Shown piece after piece: positions 14,640 to 22,628 of a stretch of 43,379 bases of DNA; position 1 is the stretch's first letter; each line of letters opens with the position of its first letter. Made by a program: the position numbers and the translations under genes. The notes under the pieces were generated by a model. That model saw nothing but the letters and a program-made list of their open reading frames with translations. It searched no databases and had not been told where the DNA came from. The stretch comes from a virus: positions 1 to 43,379 of IMG/VR virus record IMGVR_UViG_3300037258_000211; one strand, written 5' to 3'.

Positions 14640-14921
14640 ATGCGAAAGCTGATCCTCGCCATCGCACTTGCTCTCCCCATTGCTCCGGCGGCGATGGCCC
14701 GCGACGTCTCGCTGCCTCTTAATGATGCCGCACAAAATCTGCTCACGCAGCTTCCGACCGCTCTGGATCAGTGCATTGCCGGCGTGACGCTGCGAGGCGA
14801 CCCCTCGATATGCCGCAGCGTGTCGACAGTGCTTTCCTCACTCTCGGCCGAAGTCGTCAAGGCGCAGCATGCTGCAGACGAAGCGGCCAAGGCCGAAGCC
14901 GTCAAGAAGAAGAAAAAATAA
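14640..14921 (+). CDS. Small secreted protein in the head gene cluster
   Basis: 93 residues with a clear Sec signal peptide (MRKLILAIALALPIAPAAMA, cleavage about residue 20). Two Cys (CIAG, SICRS) could form a disulfide, and the tail is a Lys-rich helix ending KKKKK. It is flanked by portal and scaffold genes. Export to the periplasm is unexpected for a head gene and its role is unknown. Confidence 0.75.
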   Translation: MRKLILAIALALPIAPAAMARDVSLPLNDAAQNLLTQLPTALDQCIAGVTLRGDPSICRSVSTVLSSLSAEVVKAQHAADEAAKAEAVKKKKK

Positions 14922-14961
14922 GCGGCTAACCGGGCGCGTTTTAGCGCCAATCATTTCGTGA

Positions 14962-14981
14962 GCGCCTGACGAAACAGGCGC
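14962..14981 (+). terminator. Hairpin in the portal-scaffold gap, possible weak terminator
   Basis: GCGCCTG pairs with CAGGCGC around a six-base ACGAAA loop and is followed by GGGGCTTTG. There is only a three-T run. The rest of the 14922-15100 gap shows GC-rich repeats but no gene. Confidence 0.35.
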
Positions 14982-15100
14982 GGGGCTTTGACCGGCCCGC
15001 GTAACGGTCGCCGCTGCGCGCAGCGATAAGCGCGAGCCCGCCCCGGCCAGGGTCATTTGGCTGCCGTCTCACGACGATACCGTGAAAAGGAACGACCACT

Positions 15101-16240
15101 ATGCCGACCGAAAATGAGAAGGAGATTGCGTTACTTGGTGATGCCATTGCGGCCACGGACAGGGAACTGTTCATTGGCGCGGCAACTGGCAAAGACGACG
15201 AGGAAATCGTTCACGACGAGACCGGCGACCGTACCCGCGAGGGAATGGGCGATGGTCTTGAAGGCCAGGTCGAAGCCGAGGAGCCGGAAGAAGCCGAAGC
15301 TGATGCCGATGCGGAGACGTCCGAGAAGGGCGGCGATGCGGAAGCAGACGAAGAGGCCGATACCGAAGCCGAAGGCGATAAGAAACCTAAGCCCGATCGT
15401 GAAGTCGATGGCAAATTCGCTGCCAAAGAAGGTGCGGACAAGACCGACGTTGCTGCCGATAAAGGCAACAAGGACGGCCGGGTTCCTCCTGGGCGCTTGC
15501 GCGAGGAAACGCAAAAGCGCGTAGCAGCAGAAGCCGAGCGTGACGAATACAAAGCTAAGGTCGAGGCCGGCCAGCGCGAATTCGCCCAGCTCAGTGCCAA
15601 GCTCGATCAGGCGGTAGGCCGGATCGATGAAATCTCTCGTCGCCCCGCAGGCGATGTTGCCAAGCCCGCTGCGGACACCAAGACCGAAGCTCCGGACATT
15701 TTCTCTGATCCCGCCGCCTTCATCGCACAGATGCAAAAGCCCTTGCTCGATCGCATCGACAAGCTTTCGCAATCACGCGAGGTCGACCGGGCAGAGCTGA
15801 GCATGAGAACGGCACGCGGCGAGCACAAGGAAGTGTTCGATCGGGCCTACGAAGCGCTCGGCAAGCTTGATCCCAAGAACCCCGACCAGTTTGCCATCGG
15901 TAGCCGCATCGCAAGATCGGCCGATCCAGGGCAGGCCCTGGTCGATTGGTATCGCCAGGATCAGGTGCTCAGGGAAGTCGGTAACGATCCCGCCGCCTAT
16001 CGCGAGAAAATCGCGAAAGACACGCGGGAGGCGCTGCTCGCCGATCCGGAATTCCGCAAGGCAGTCGTAGCCGAGCTGAACGGGGAAGCGCGCGGCGGCA
16101 AAGGTGGCCGTCAAAACAATATCACCCGTCTCCCGAAATCGTTGAACGACGCTGCCGGCGGTTCATCCGCTCAACGCAGCGCGCCCTCAGACGATTCGGA
16201 ACGCGGCGTCTTCGAAGACGCCATGTCCGCCACGGGATAA
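15101..16240 (+). CDS. Scaffolding protein
   Basis: 379 residues with the composition of phage scaffolds: a very acidic stretch (about 35-95, EAEEPEEAEADADAETSE), a long helical section (about 130-165, ETQKRVAAEAERDEYKAK), and a basic tail. It sits directly before the capsid gene. Identification is by composition and position, since scaffolds diverge rapidly. Confidence 0.8.
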   Translation: MPTENEKEIALLGDAIAATDRELFIGAATGKDDEEIVHDETGDRTREGMGDGLEGQVEAEEPEEAEADADAETSEKGGDAEADEEADTEAEGDKKPKPDREVDGKFAAKEGADKTDVAADKGNKDGRVPPGRLREETQKRVAAEAERDEYKAKVEAGQREFAQLSAKLDQAVGRIDEISRRPAGDVAKPAADTKTEAPDIFSDPAAFIAQMQKPLLDRIDKLSQSREVDRAELSMRTARGEHKEVFDRAYEALGKLDPKNPDQFAIGSRIARSADPGQALVDWYRQDQVLREVGNDPAAYREKIAKDTREALLADPEFRKAVVAELNGEARGGKGGRQNNITRLPKSLNDAAGGSSAQRSAPSDDSERGVFEDAMSATG

Positions 16241-16267
16241 CCGCCCCGCCGATCGACGCAATGACCG

Positions 16268-16290
16268 ACCCGCCTCACGGCGGGTTTGTT
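16268..16290 (+). terminator. Terminator between scaffold and capsid genes
   Basis: ACCCGCC pairs with GGCGGGT around a TCAC loop, followed by TTGTT. The U-tract is short, so partial read-through is likely. Confidence 0.6.
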
Positions 16291-16340
16291 ATTGCCCGGA
16301 CGGCCGCGGCTCCCAGGCATTTTGAAAAGGGATAGCCGCC

Positions 16341-17486
16341 ATGGCTCTCACGACCGTCCAGGTCAACAACAAACTGATCCAATTCCGCAAGGAGATCACG
16401 CGGGAATATATCCGTCAGAACCTCTTCTCGCCCTACATGGGAGCGGAGCTGACGGCGATCATCCGCATCATCCAGGATCTGAAAAAAGGCGGCGAGCAGA
16501 TCAACGTTCCGCTCGTCGCGCGCCTCAAGCAGCAGCCGGTCGCTACCGGTCCGCTGGTTGGCAACGAAGAGCCGATCGACAACTACGGCTTCCGGCTGTG
16601 GATCGATTGGGCTCGTAACGCGATCAAGCTCAACAACGCCGACGAGCAGAAGTCTTCGATCGACCTCTATGGCGAAGCGAAGCCGCTGCTCGAGGATTGG
16701 GGTAAGGAACTGCACCGCGACGAAATCGTGGACGCGTTCTACGCCCTGCCAAGCGAAGCGGCTCCGGCCGGTCTCGGCTCGGCCGCCGGCCAACGCGTCA
16801 ACGGTCTCTTGTTTGATACCGCGACCGCTGCTCAGCGCAACACCTGGGTCACCGACAACGCCGATCGCGTGATGTTCGGTAACGGGCTGGCCAACCTTGT
16901 TGCTGGCAACTTCGCGTCGTCTTGCCAGAACGTCACCACTGGCATGGCGCTGTCCGCGACGATCCTGACCCAGCTCAAGCGCGTGGCGAAGAAGGCCAAT
17001 CCGCGTATCCGCCCCTACCAGCTCAAGAATGGCCGCGAGTATTTCGTGGTGTTCGTGGGTCAGGAAGCGTTCCGCGACATCCAGGCCGACACCACCATCG
17101 TCACTGCCAACACGCAGGCTCGTCCGCGTGAAGGCGACGGTCTTGCCAAGAACCCGCTCTTCCAGGACGGGGATCTGATCTACAACGGCATGATCATCCG
17201 CGAAGTGCCTGAGCTCTCGATCCGCCTGCCCAACTTCTATACGACGGCGGGCGCCGGCGGCATCCAGATCGCCCCGGTCTTCGTGTGCGGACAATCCGCG
17301 CTCGCGTGGTGCTGGGGCCGCATGCCGACCCCGACGTTCCTCAAGGAAGACGACTATCAGTTCTTCCGCGGCGCGGGCGTCAAGATGGCCTACGGCATCG
17401 GCAAGATCGCCAAGAAGAACCCGGCTGGTAACCTCAAGGAGTGGGGCATCATGACCGGCTTCGTCTACGCGAAAGCCGATAGCTGA
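16341..17486 (+). CDS. Major capsid protein (DUF4043 / N4gp56-like)
   Basis: 381 residues after AAAAGGG. REYIRQNLFSPYMG, GGEQINVPLVARLKQQPVATGPLVGNEEPIDNYGFRLWIDWARNAIKL and FVVFVGQEAFRDIQAD follow the DUF4043/N4gp56-like capsid family with the HK97 fold. It is isolated between two terminators, the usual sign of a gene needing its own high expression level. Confidence 0.9.
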   Translation: MALTTVQVNNKLIQFRKEITREYIRQNLFSPYMGAELTAIIRIIQDLKKGGEQINVPLVARLKQQPVATGPLVGNEEPIDNYGFRLWIDWARNAIKLNNADEQKSSIDLYGEAKPLLEDWGKELHRDEIVDAFYALPSEAAPAGLGSAAGQRVNGLLFDTATAAQRNTWVTDNADRVMFGNGLANLVAGNFASSCQNVTTGMALSATILTQLKRVAKKANPRIRPYQLKNGREYFVVFVGQEAFRDIQADTTIVTANTQARPREGDGLAKNPLFQDGDLIYNGMIIREVPELSIRLPNFYTTAGAGGIQIAPVFVCGQSALAWCWGRMPTPTFLKEDDYQFFRGAGVKMAYGIGKIAKKNPAGNLKEWGIMTGFVYAKADS

Positions 17487-17504
17487 TCGGACTGACTGAA
17501 ACAG

Positions 17505-17534
17505 GGCGCGGCGGGTCATCTCGCCGCGCCTTTT
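17505..17534 (+). terminator. Strong terminator after the capsid gene
   Basis: GGCGCGGCG (17505-17513) pairs with CGCCGCGCC (17522-17530), then TTTT. Confidence 0.8.
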
Positions 17535-17572
17535 CGTTCCCCCACATCTAATCGGTCCGAGGAGGACCACCC

Positions 17573-18163
17573 ATGAAGAATACCCGTATCTTTACCGCGG
17601 CGGCATTTGCCCTCGCATTGATCGGTAGCGCCGCGCTGGTCGCGTCGCAGCCGGCAAAGGCGCTGACGAGCCCGCCGACGTATTCGCCGCGCGTGTTCAA
17701 TACCCAACAGACGCACTATTTGAGGTTCGTCGTGAACTTCAATTCGTGCCCGCTGCCGGCTTCCGCTGGCAACTGCTCGTACAAAGTCGGCTCGCTGCCC
17801 TACAACGCCTTCGTCGTGCGCGCCTATCAACAGGTCTACACGGCGTTCAACTCGACCACGACCGATACGCTTGCGATCGGCACGGCGTCGGGCGGCGCGC
17901 AGCTCGTGGCGGCTCAAAGCGTGCATACGCAAACGGCAGGTCTTGGCCTCACCGTCGTCGCTGCCAATCTCGGCACGGTGGCCACCGGCGACGGCGCTAC
18001 TCAATCCGGCGGTAATGGCGGTTTCGACGTGTGGGCAACGCTCGCTTATACCGGCAGCTCGCCGGCAACGGCGGGCTCGGCTGTCGTCATCATCGAGTAC
18101 TTCGCACCGAATGACGGTGGCTGCTACCCCGTTCCGCAAGGATCGACCGCGGTCGGCTGCTGA
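17573..18163 (+). CDS. Signal-peptide-bearing protein next to the capsid gene
   Basis: 196 residues with GAGGAGG upstream. A Sec signal (about residues 1-30, AAAFALALIGSAALVASQPAKA) precedes a Ser/Thr/Gly-rich beta domain with Cys near 59, 67, 188 and 196. The position right after the capsid gene is where decoration proteins are often encoded, but an export signal argues for a different role or for a misleading hydrophobic N-terminus. No family is recognised. Confidence 0.75.
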   Translation: MKNTRIFTAAAFALALIGSAALVASQPAKALTSPPTYSPRVFNTQQTHYLRFVVNFNSCPLPASAGNCSYKVGSLPYNAFVVRAYQQVYTAFNSTTTDTLAIGTASGGAQLVAAQSVHTQTAGLGLTVVAANLGTVATGDGATQSGGNGGFDVWATLAYTGSSPATAGSAVVIIEYFAPNDGGCYPVPQGSTAVGC

Positions 18164-18174
18164 GCCGCAACCGC

Positions 18175-18186
18175 GTCACGCGTGAC
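18175..18186. repeat. 12-bp palindrome GTCACGCGTGAC, copy 5
   Basis: Intergenic, 12 bases after a stop codon and 54 bases before the next start. It is the only copy in the whole morphogenesis region. Confidence 0.7.
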
Positions 18187-18240
18187 AACCGCGGCGCCGG
18201 GGCAACTCGGCGCCGCACCTGTTTCAACCAGCGAGGATAC

Positions 18241-18735
18241 ATGGCAAAGATCACTTACCTTCCCAAAGACGGCGACGGCCTCAAGACCGTCTTTCACGGT
18301 CACAAATTCGAGGCGAACAAGCCGATCGAGGTCAGCCACGCGCTGCTGATCCGTCAGGCTTCAAAAAATTCATGGTTCAAGGTCGAGGGCGCTACGGCCG
18401 AGCAGCTCGCCGATCCCACCGAGGTGCCAGAGGCCGCGCCGGCCGACAAGGCCAAAGCGGCGCCGCACCAGAACGTCAAGTCGGCCAAAGACGACGGCGA
18501 CAAAAAGCCCAAAGTCTACGACCCGAACACCGATCTGCCGACCACCAGCGAGCAGTATCGCGGCTTCGCGCTGGCCTGGATCAAGACCGTCGATGAGAGC
18601 GAGGCGATGGATCTGCGCTGGAAGGAAGAGGAAGAGCTCCGCCAGAAGTGCGGTTGGGGCAGCGATGACGAGGAATATCTCGCCACGTTCTTCAACCAGA
18701 AGCGCACCGAGATGGTCGCGGCCGAACAAGCCTAA
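18241..18735 (+). CDS. Hypothetical head-associated protein, 164 aa
   Basis: The N-terminal 55 residues (ITYLPKDGDGLKTVFHGHKFEANKPIEVSHALLIRQASKNSWFKV) resemble the small beta domain of phage head-tail or decoration proteins. A charged linker and an acidic helical C-terminus follow. It lies between capsid and gp4-like genes. No firm family. Confidence 0.65.
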   Translation: MAKITYLPKDGDGLKTVFHGHKFEANKPIEVSHALLIRQASKNSWFKVEGATAEQLADPTEVPEAAPADKAKAAPHQNVKSAKDDGDKKPKVYDPNTDLPTTSEQYRGFALAWIKTVDESEAMDLRWKEEEELRQKCGWGSDDEEYLATFFNQKRTEMVAAEQA

Positions 18736-18741
18736 GCGATC

Positions 18742-19122
18742 ATGTCCCAGTACCGCACGCGCGCCGATCTGGTTCTCGAGGCTCTTGAGAGCCTCGGCGC
18801 GCTTGCGGCTGGCCAAACGCCAGAGATCGAAGACACCACGCGGATCGACGAGAAGCTCGATTCGATCTTCGCAAAGCTGGCGGGCCTCGAGATCGTTTAC
18901 GTCTCCGATCCCGACAACATTCCGCAGGCCTATTTCGCTGATCTGGCAAAGATCGTCGCCGATGAATGCAAAACCAAGTTCGGCACGGTGGGCGAAGACG
19001 CCGCTCAGCTCGAGAGGGAAGGCCTCGGCGTTCCAGCCGGCACGGGCGCTGCCGCAATGTCGCTCAAGGCGATGACGCGCGGCCGACCAACTTTTGAAAC
19101 CCAGCGCGCGCTTTATTTCTGA
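18742..19122 (+). CDS. P22 gp4-like tail accessory factor / head-tail adaptor
   Basis: 126 residues. YRTRADLVLEALESLGALAAGQTPEIEDTTRIDEKLDSIFAKLAGLEIVYV matches the N-terminal pattern of P22 gp4-type adaptors, which bind below the portal ring and close the filled head. Gene order (adaptor, then gp10-like) is as in P22. It overlaps the next start by one base. Confidence 0.8.
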   Translation: MSQYRTRADLVLEALESLGALAAGQTPEIEDTTRIDEKLDSIFAKLAGLEIVYVSDPDNIPQAYFADLAKIVADECKTKFGTVGEDAAQLEREGLGVPAGTGAAAMSLKAMTRGRPTFETQRALYF

Positions 19123-20600
19123 TGGCAATACGACCGCCCGTTGCAGTTCGCTGGCCGCTGAGTTCGGCGCCTGGTGCGACACCGCAGGAAAGCGCAGGGC
19201 GGCTGGTCAATTGTTACGGCGAGCCGCTGGGTGATACGGGCCCAGCAAAAGCCGTCTGGCGGCGATCACCGGGGCTCACTGCATTCGCCACCACCGGCTT
19301 TGTCGGCTACCGCGGCTCGATCCTGGTCAACAATCTGGCGTTCGTCGCGCTGAAAGATAAGGTCATTACCGTCGACGATACCGGCGCCGTTACGGTGGTG
19401 GGCACACTGGCAGGCACCAAGCGCGTGACATGGGCGCGCAACGTGCTGTCGCCAACCCCGCAGATCCAATGCGTTGACCCCGATAATGGCGCCTTCGATG
19501 TGACGACAGGCGCGGTCAATGCGTTCAATGCCGGGGGCATACTTCCGCAACCCAATTCGGTGTTCTACCAGGACGGCTATTTCTTCTGGACCATCGCCGA
19601 CGGACGCGTGTTCGCCTCCGAGATCAATTCCGAAACGGTGAATGCGCTCACCTTTGAAGCAATTCAGAGCCACGCTCAGGACACGCTAATCCGCGGCATC
19701 GGCTACAAAGGCCTCGCGTTCTTCTTCAAAACGAAGTCCTGCGAAATCTGGAACGACACCGCCAATGCGGCGCCGGGATTTCCTTATTCGCGGCTCTCAG
19801 TCATCGATCGTGGATTGCTGGGAGCATCCGCGATTGCGGGATGGGAAGATGGCTTTGGCAAGGTGCTGTGGGTCGCCGACGACTTCGGCGTCTATATGTT
19901 CGGCTCGGATAACCCCGGGCTCTACCAATCGGCATATGGCTTACAACCGCAAAAGGTTTCTTCGCCCGACGTCGACCGCGATATTCGCGCAGTCACCGAC
20001 CCTTCGACGCTCGAGGCGAGCTGCTACGTCCACGCCGGGCATTCGTTCTGGTCGCTATCGTCGCCGACATGGACCTGGGAGATCAATCTCAACACCCAGA
20101 AATGGAACGAGCGTCTGAGCTTCAACGCGGGTCAGTATTCGCGCTGGCGCTCCACGGGCAGCTTGAATGCCTTCGGACGCTGGCTCACAGGCGATGCCCA
20201 GACTGGCAACCTCGTCTTTATCGATGACACCAATTATAGCGAACTGGGCCTTCCGATGCTAATGCGTATGGAAAGCGGTCCGGTCGTAGACTTCCCGAAT
20301 CGCATGCGGGTAGCGCGCGCCGACTTCGATTTTGTCACAGGCGTGGGCATGTCGGCCGGAACGACCGCGAACCAGACCGATCCGGCTTGTGCGATCTCGT
20401 GGTCGCGTGACGATGGCGTGACTTGGGGCAACCCGTTGATCCGCGCGCTTGGCCGCCAGGCCAATTCGCAGCGTCGGATAAATGTCATGCCGAACGTTCT
20501 TGCTGGGCCGCAGGGCATGCGCTGGCGCTTTGACATCACCGATCCAGTCTATGCCGCGTTCATGGGCTCAACGATGAGCGCCAATCCACGGGCGAACTGA
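19122..20600 (+). CDS. P22 gp10-like packaged-DNA stabilisation protein
   Basis: 492 residues. SAPGATPQESAGRLVNCYGE at the N-terminus and the repeated beta-propeller-like strands (VFYQDGYFFWTIADGRVFASEIN, GKVLWVADDFGVYMFGSDN) are characteristic of the phage stabilisation protein family. It forms the lower tail hub and prevents DNA leakage. Directly coupled to both neighbours. Confidence 0.88.
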   Translation: MAIRPPVAVRWPLSSAPGATPQESAGRLVNCYGEPLGDTGPAKAVWRRSPGLTAFATTGFVGYRGSILVNNLAFVALKDKVITVDDTGAVTVVGTLAGTKRVTWARNVLSPTPQIQCVDPDNGAFDVTTGAVNAFNAGGILPQPNSVFYQDGYFFWTIADGRVFASEINSETVNALTFEAIQSHAQDTLIRGIGYKGLAFFFKTKSCEIWNDTANAAPGFPYSRLSVIDRGLLGASAIAGWEDGFGKVLWVADDFGVYMFGSDNPGLYQSAYGLQPQKVSSPDVDRDIRAVTDPSTLEASCYVHAGHSFWSLSSPTWTWEINLNTQKWNERLSFNAGQYSRWRSTGSLNAFGRWLTGDAQTGNLVFIDDTNYSELGLPMLMRMESGPVVDFPNRMRVARADFDFVTGVGMSAGTTANQTDPACAISWSRDDGVTWGNPLIRALGRQANSQRRINVMPNVLAGPQGMRWRFDITDPVYAAFMGSTMSANPRAN

Positions 20601-21226
20601 TGGCTTTGCCTCCCAAGCTCAAGCCGCTGCCGCCCTATCCGCAGATCCCGATCGCTTCACCTGGTGGTGAGGCTACACAGGCTTACGCCGAATATTTCGC
20701 GGCGGCCGATAAATTGATCCGCACGCTCCTCAATGGCGCGGTCTTCGATTATCCCGCCATCTCGCAGAATGGCCTCCCGCTCGGGAGTGCTGCATTCGCA
20801 AATGTGGGGACCGCTGCCGGCGAAGTCGTGGCGCTCGATGCAGGCGACAAGCTTCCCGCGGTCGATGGCTCGCAGCTAACCGGCCTACCTAGTCAGTCTG
20901 GACGGCTTGTGGCTGGCACGCCGTTGGTAAAAAACCCCTGGGTAAACGGCGCCATTGTTACGCAAGCGCATGCCCTCGGCGCACAACCAACATTTTTGTC
21001 GTTTGTGTTTCAATGTCTATCGGCGGAACTAAACTACTCCATTGGGGATCAGGTTGTGAACATGAGCGCCATCGGCATATACGCCGCGGTGATTGCAAGC
21101 CCAGTAAATCTAACCGCCGTTCTGGCAAATGCCGCCCCGTTCCTCTTGGACAAGAGCACTGCTGTGGGGACCAACATTACGCCATCGAAATGGAAACTGA
21201 TCATCACGCCTTACAAGCTATCGTAA
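20600..21226 (+). CDS. Tail fibre- or needle-like protein, 208 aa
   Basis: The N-terminal helix (EATQAYAEYFAAADKLIRTLLNG) and the GEVVALDAGDKLPAVDGSQLTGLP repeat type occur in phage fibre shafts. The C-terminal half is a beta-rich domain. It follows the gp10-like gene, where P22 encodes its tail needle. Function is inferred from position. Confidence 0.5.
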   Translation: MALPPKLKPLPPYPQIPIASPGGEATQAYAEYFAAADKLIRTLLNGAVFDYPAISQNGLPLGSAAFANVGTAAGEVVALDAGDKLPAVDGSQLTGLPSQSGRLVAGTPLVKNPWVNGAIVTQAHALGAQPTFLSFVFQCLSAELNYSIGDQVVNMSAIGIYAAVIASPVNLTAVLANAAPFLLDKSTAVGTNITPSKWKLIITPYKLS

Positions 21227-21238
21227 AGGTCCTCTTCC

Positions 21239-21577
21239 ATGATAGACCGCGAGCGCATGAACGGTCGTACCGACGAGCCAGAAATTCCCCCTTTCGTAGC
21301 GCGCCTCGAAGAAGTCGAAGACGCTTCCGATCCGCGCGCCTGGGACTTCTGGCATGTGACGCCATCGGGCGATGATGCCAAGGACTATGCATTAGGCGAA
21401 AGTTACGCCGATATCGCCATTAAGCTTTCACGGCATCGAGGTGACGTCGGTGCAATAACATCCGCGCTCGCCTCGATCTATCTCAAGCAACATCTGGGGC
21501 TGATCAACGCCGGCGCGCTCGAGCGCGGCTTTATCGATCGTGTTGCAAAACGCGCTGTAGCTGGATCGCTCAACTGA
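21239..21577 (+). CDS. Hypothetical protein, 112 aa
   Basis: A soluble, mostly helical protein (ARLEEVEDASDPRAWDFWHV...ADIAIKLSRHRGDVGAITSALASIYLKQHLGLI). It is encoded among ejection genes. No family is recognised. Confidence 0.65.
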   Translation: MIDRERMNGRTDEPEIPPFVARLEEVEDASDPRAWDFWHVTPSGDDAKDYALGESYADIAIKLSRHRGDVGAITSALASIYLKQHLGLINAGALERGFIDRVAKRAVAGSLN

Positions 21578-21641
21578 TCGCGACCTCGCAAGACTAGTCA
21601 CCAACTTCACAATTCATTCTGCAAGCGGAAGGCCTCGCGTC

Positions 21642-22271
21642 ATGGGTCTGTTCGATATTTTTGGCACCAGCGATCAAGACGCCGCGGCGCAAGCCCAGAT
21701 CCAGGGGCTGACACAAGCGCAGCAGCAGGGCACGTCCGATATCAATAACGGCCTCTCGCAGGCCACGAGCTCGTTAACGTCCGCGCTCGCGCCTTTTGCG
21801 ACAAATCTTGCGACCAACCAGGCTGGCCAAACTGCTTATGCCAACGCGACCGGGGCAAATGGTGCTGCCGGCTACGCAGCCGCGCTCAATAATTTCCAGA
21901 CGAACCCCGGCTATCAGTTCACGCTCAACCAGGGCACGGAGAATGTTCTGCGCAACCAAGCGAAGACCGGAGCGCTCAATTCCGGCAACACTGACGTCGC
22001 GCTCGATAATTATACGACCGGCCTCGCCAATAATACCTGGCAGCAATACCTGACGAATCTGCAGCCCTTCCTGCAGGGCTCGACCGCGGCCGCGGCGGGC
22101 ACGGCAGGTGTCGATACCTCGCTCGCCCAGACGCAAAGCGCCGCCGGCAATAACCTTGCGTCTCTCGATTATTCGACGAACACCGGCATCGGCAACGCCA
22201 ATGCCAACGCCGATCTCGCGGGCCTCTCGGCATCCGGCAATCTCGTCAATCTGCTCACCAGCTTCCTCTGA
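21642..22271 (+). CDS. DNA ejection protein, P22 gp7-like
   Basis: 209 residues, Ala/Asn/Gln-rich. It contains NPGYQFTLNQGTENVLRNQAKTGALNSGNTDVALDNYTTGLAN, a motif recurrent in podovirus internal proteins expelled with the DNA. It starts with a short amphipathic segment (MGLFDIFG). It is first of four genes in the position of the P22 ejection cassette. Confidence 0.7.
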   Translation: MGLFDIFGTSDQDAAAQAQIQGLTQAQQQGTSDINNGLSQATSSLTSALAPFATNLATNQAGQTAYANATGANGAAGYAAALNNFQTNPGYQFTLNQGTENVLRNQAKTGALNSGNTDVALDNYTTGLANNTWQQYLTNLQPFLQGSTAAAAGTAGVDTSLAQTQSAAGNNLASLDYSTNTGIGNANANADLAGLSASGNLVNLLTSFL

Positions 22272-22283
22272 TCGGAGCGCCCC

Positions 22284-22625
22284 ATGTTTCCCGAGACCGT
22301 ACCGGCGCCGAATTACAGCGCACCGCTCTTGAACTTCAAGGCGGCAAGCCCTGGACAGCAGCAGCCGCAACAGCAGCCTCAGCAGGCCGCGGGATTTCTG
22401 CCGAAACTACAAAACGGCCAGATCGATTTCCGCAAGATCGCCACGGATCTGCAAAACATGGGGCAGACCGCCGGCGGTGCAGCGCAGAAAATCGGTCAGA
22501 ACGTGGGCGGCCTTATACAAGGCATCGGCAATGGCGTCGGCTCGATCGCGCAGGGCGCTGGAAACGGTGCGGCCGCCCTGGTCAATGGGGGCGCCAACGG
22601 TATCGCTGGACTTCTGGGGCTCTAA
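22284..22625 (+). CDS. Small ejection-cassette protein, 113 aa
   Basis: The N-terminus contains APNYSAPLLNF, closely repeated in the next gene. A Gln/Pro-rich linker is followed by a Gly/Ala-rich amphipathic C-terminus (QKIGQNVGGLIQGIGNGVGSIAQGAGNGAAALVNGGANGIAGLL) that resembles membrane-inserting segments. It may help form the DNA conduit. Confidence 0.65.
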   Translation: MFPETVPAPNYSAPLLNFKAASPGQQQPQQQPQQAAGFLPKLQNGQIDFRKIATDLQNMGQTAGGAAQKIGQNVGGLIQGIGNGVGSIAQGAGNGAAALVNGGANGIAGLLGL

Positions 22626-22628
22626 GCA

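Noticed and set aside
16275-17570. 431-codon frame antisense to the capsid gene
   Set aside because: Mirror frame of a strongly coding GC-rich gene; it would have to read through two terminators.
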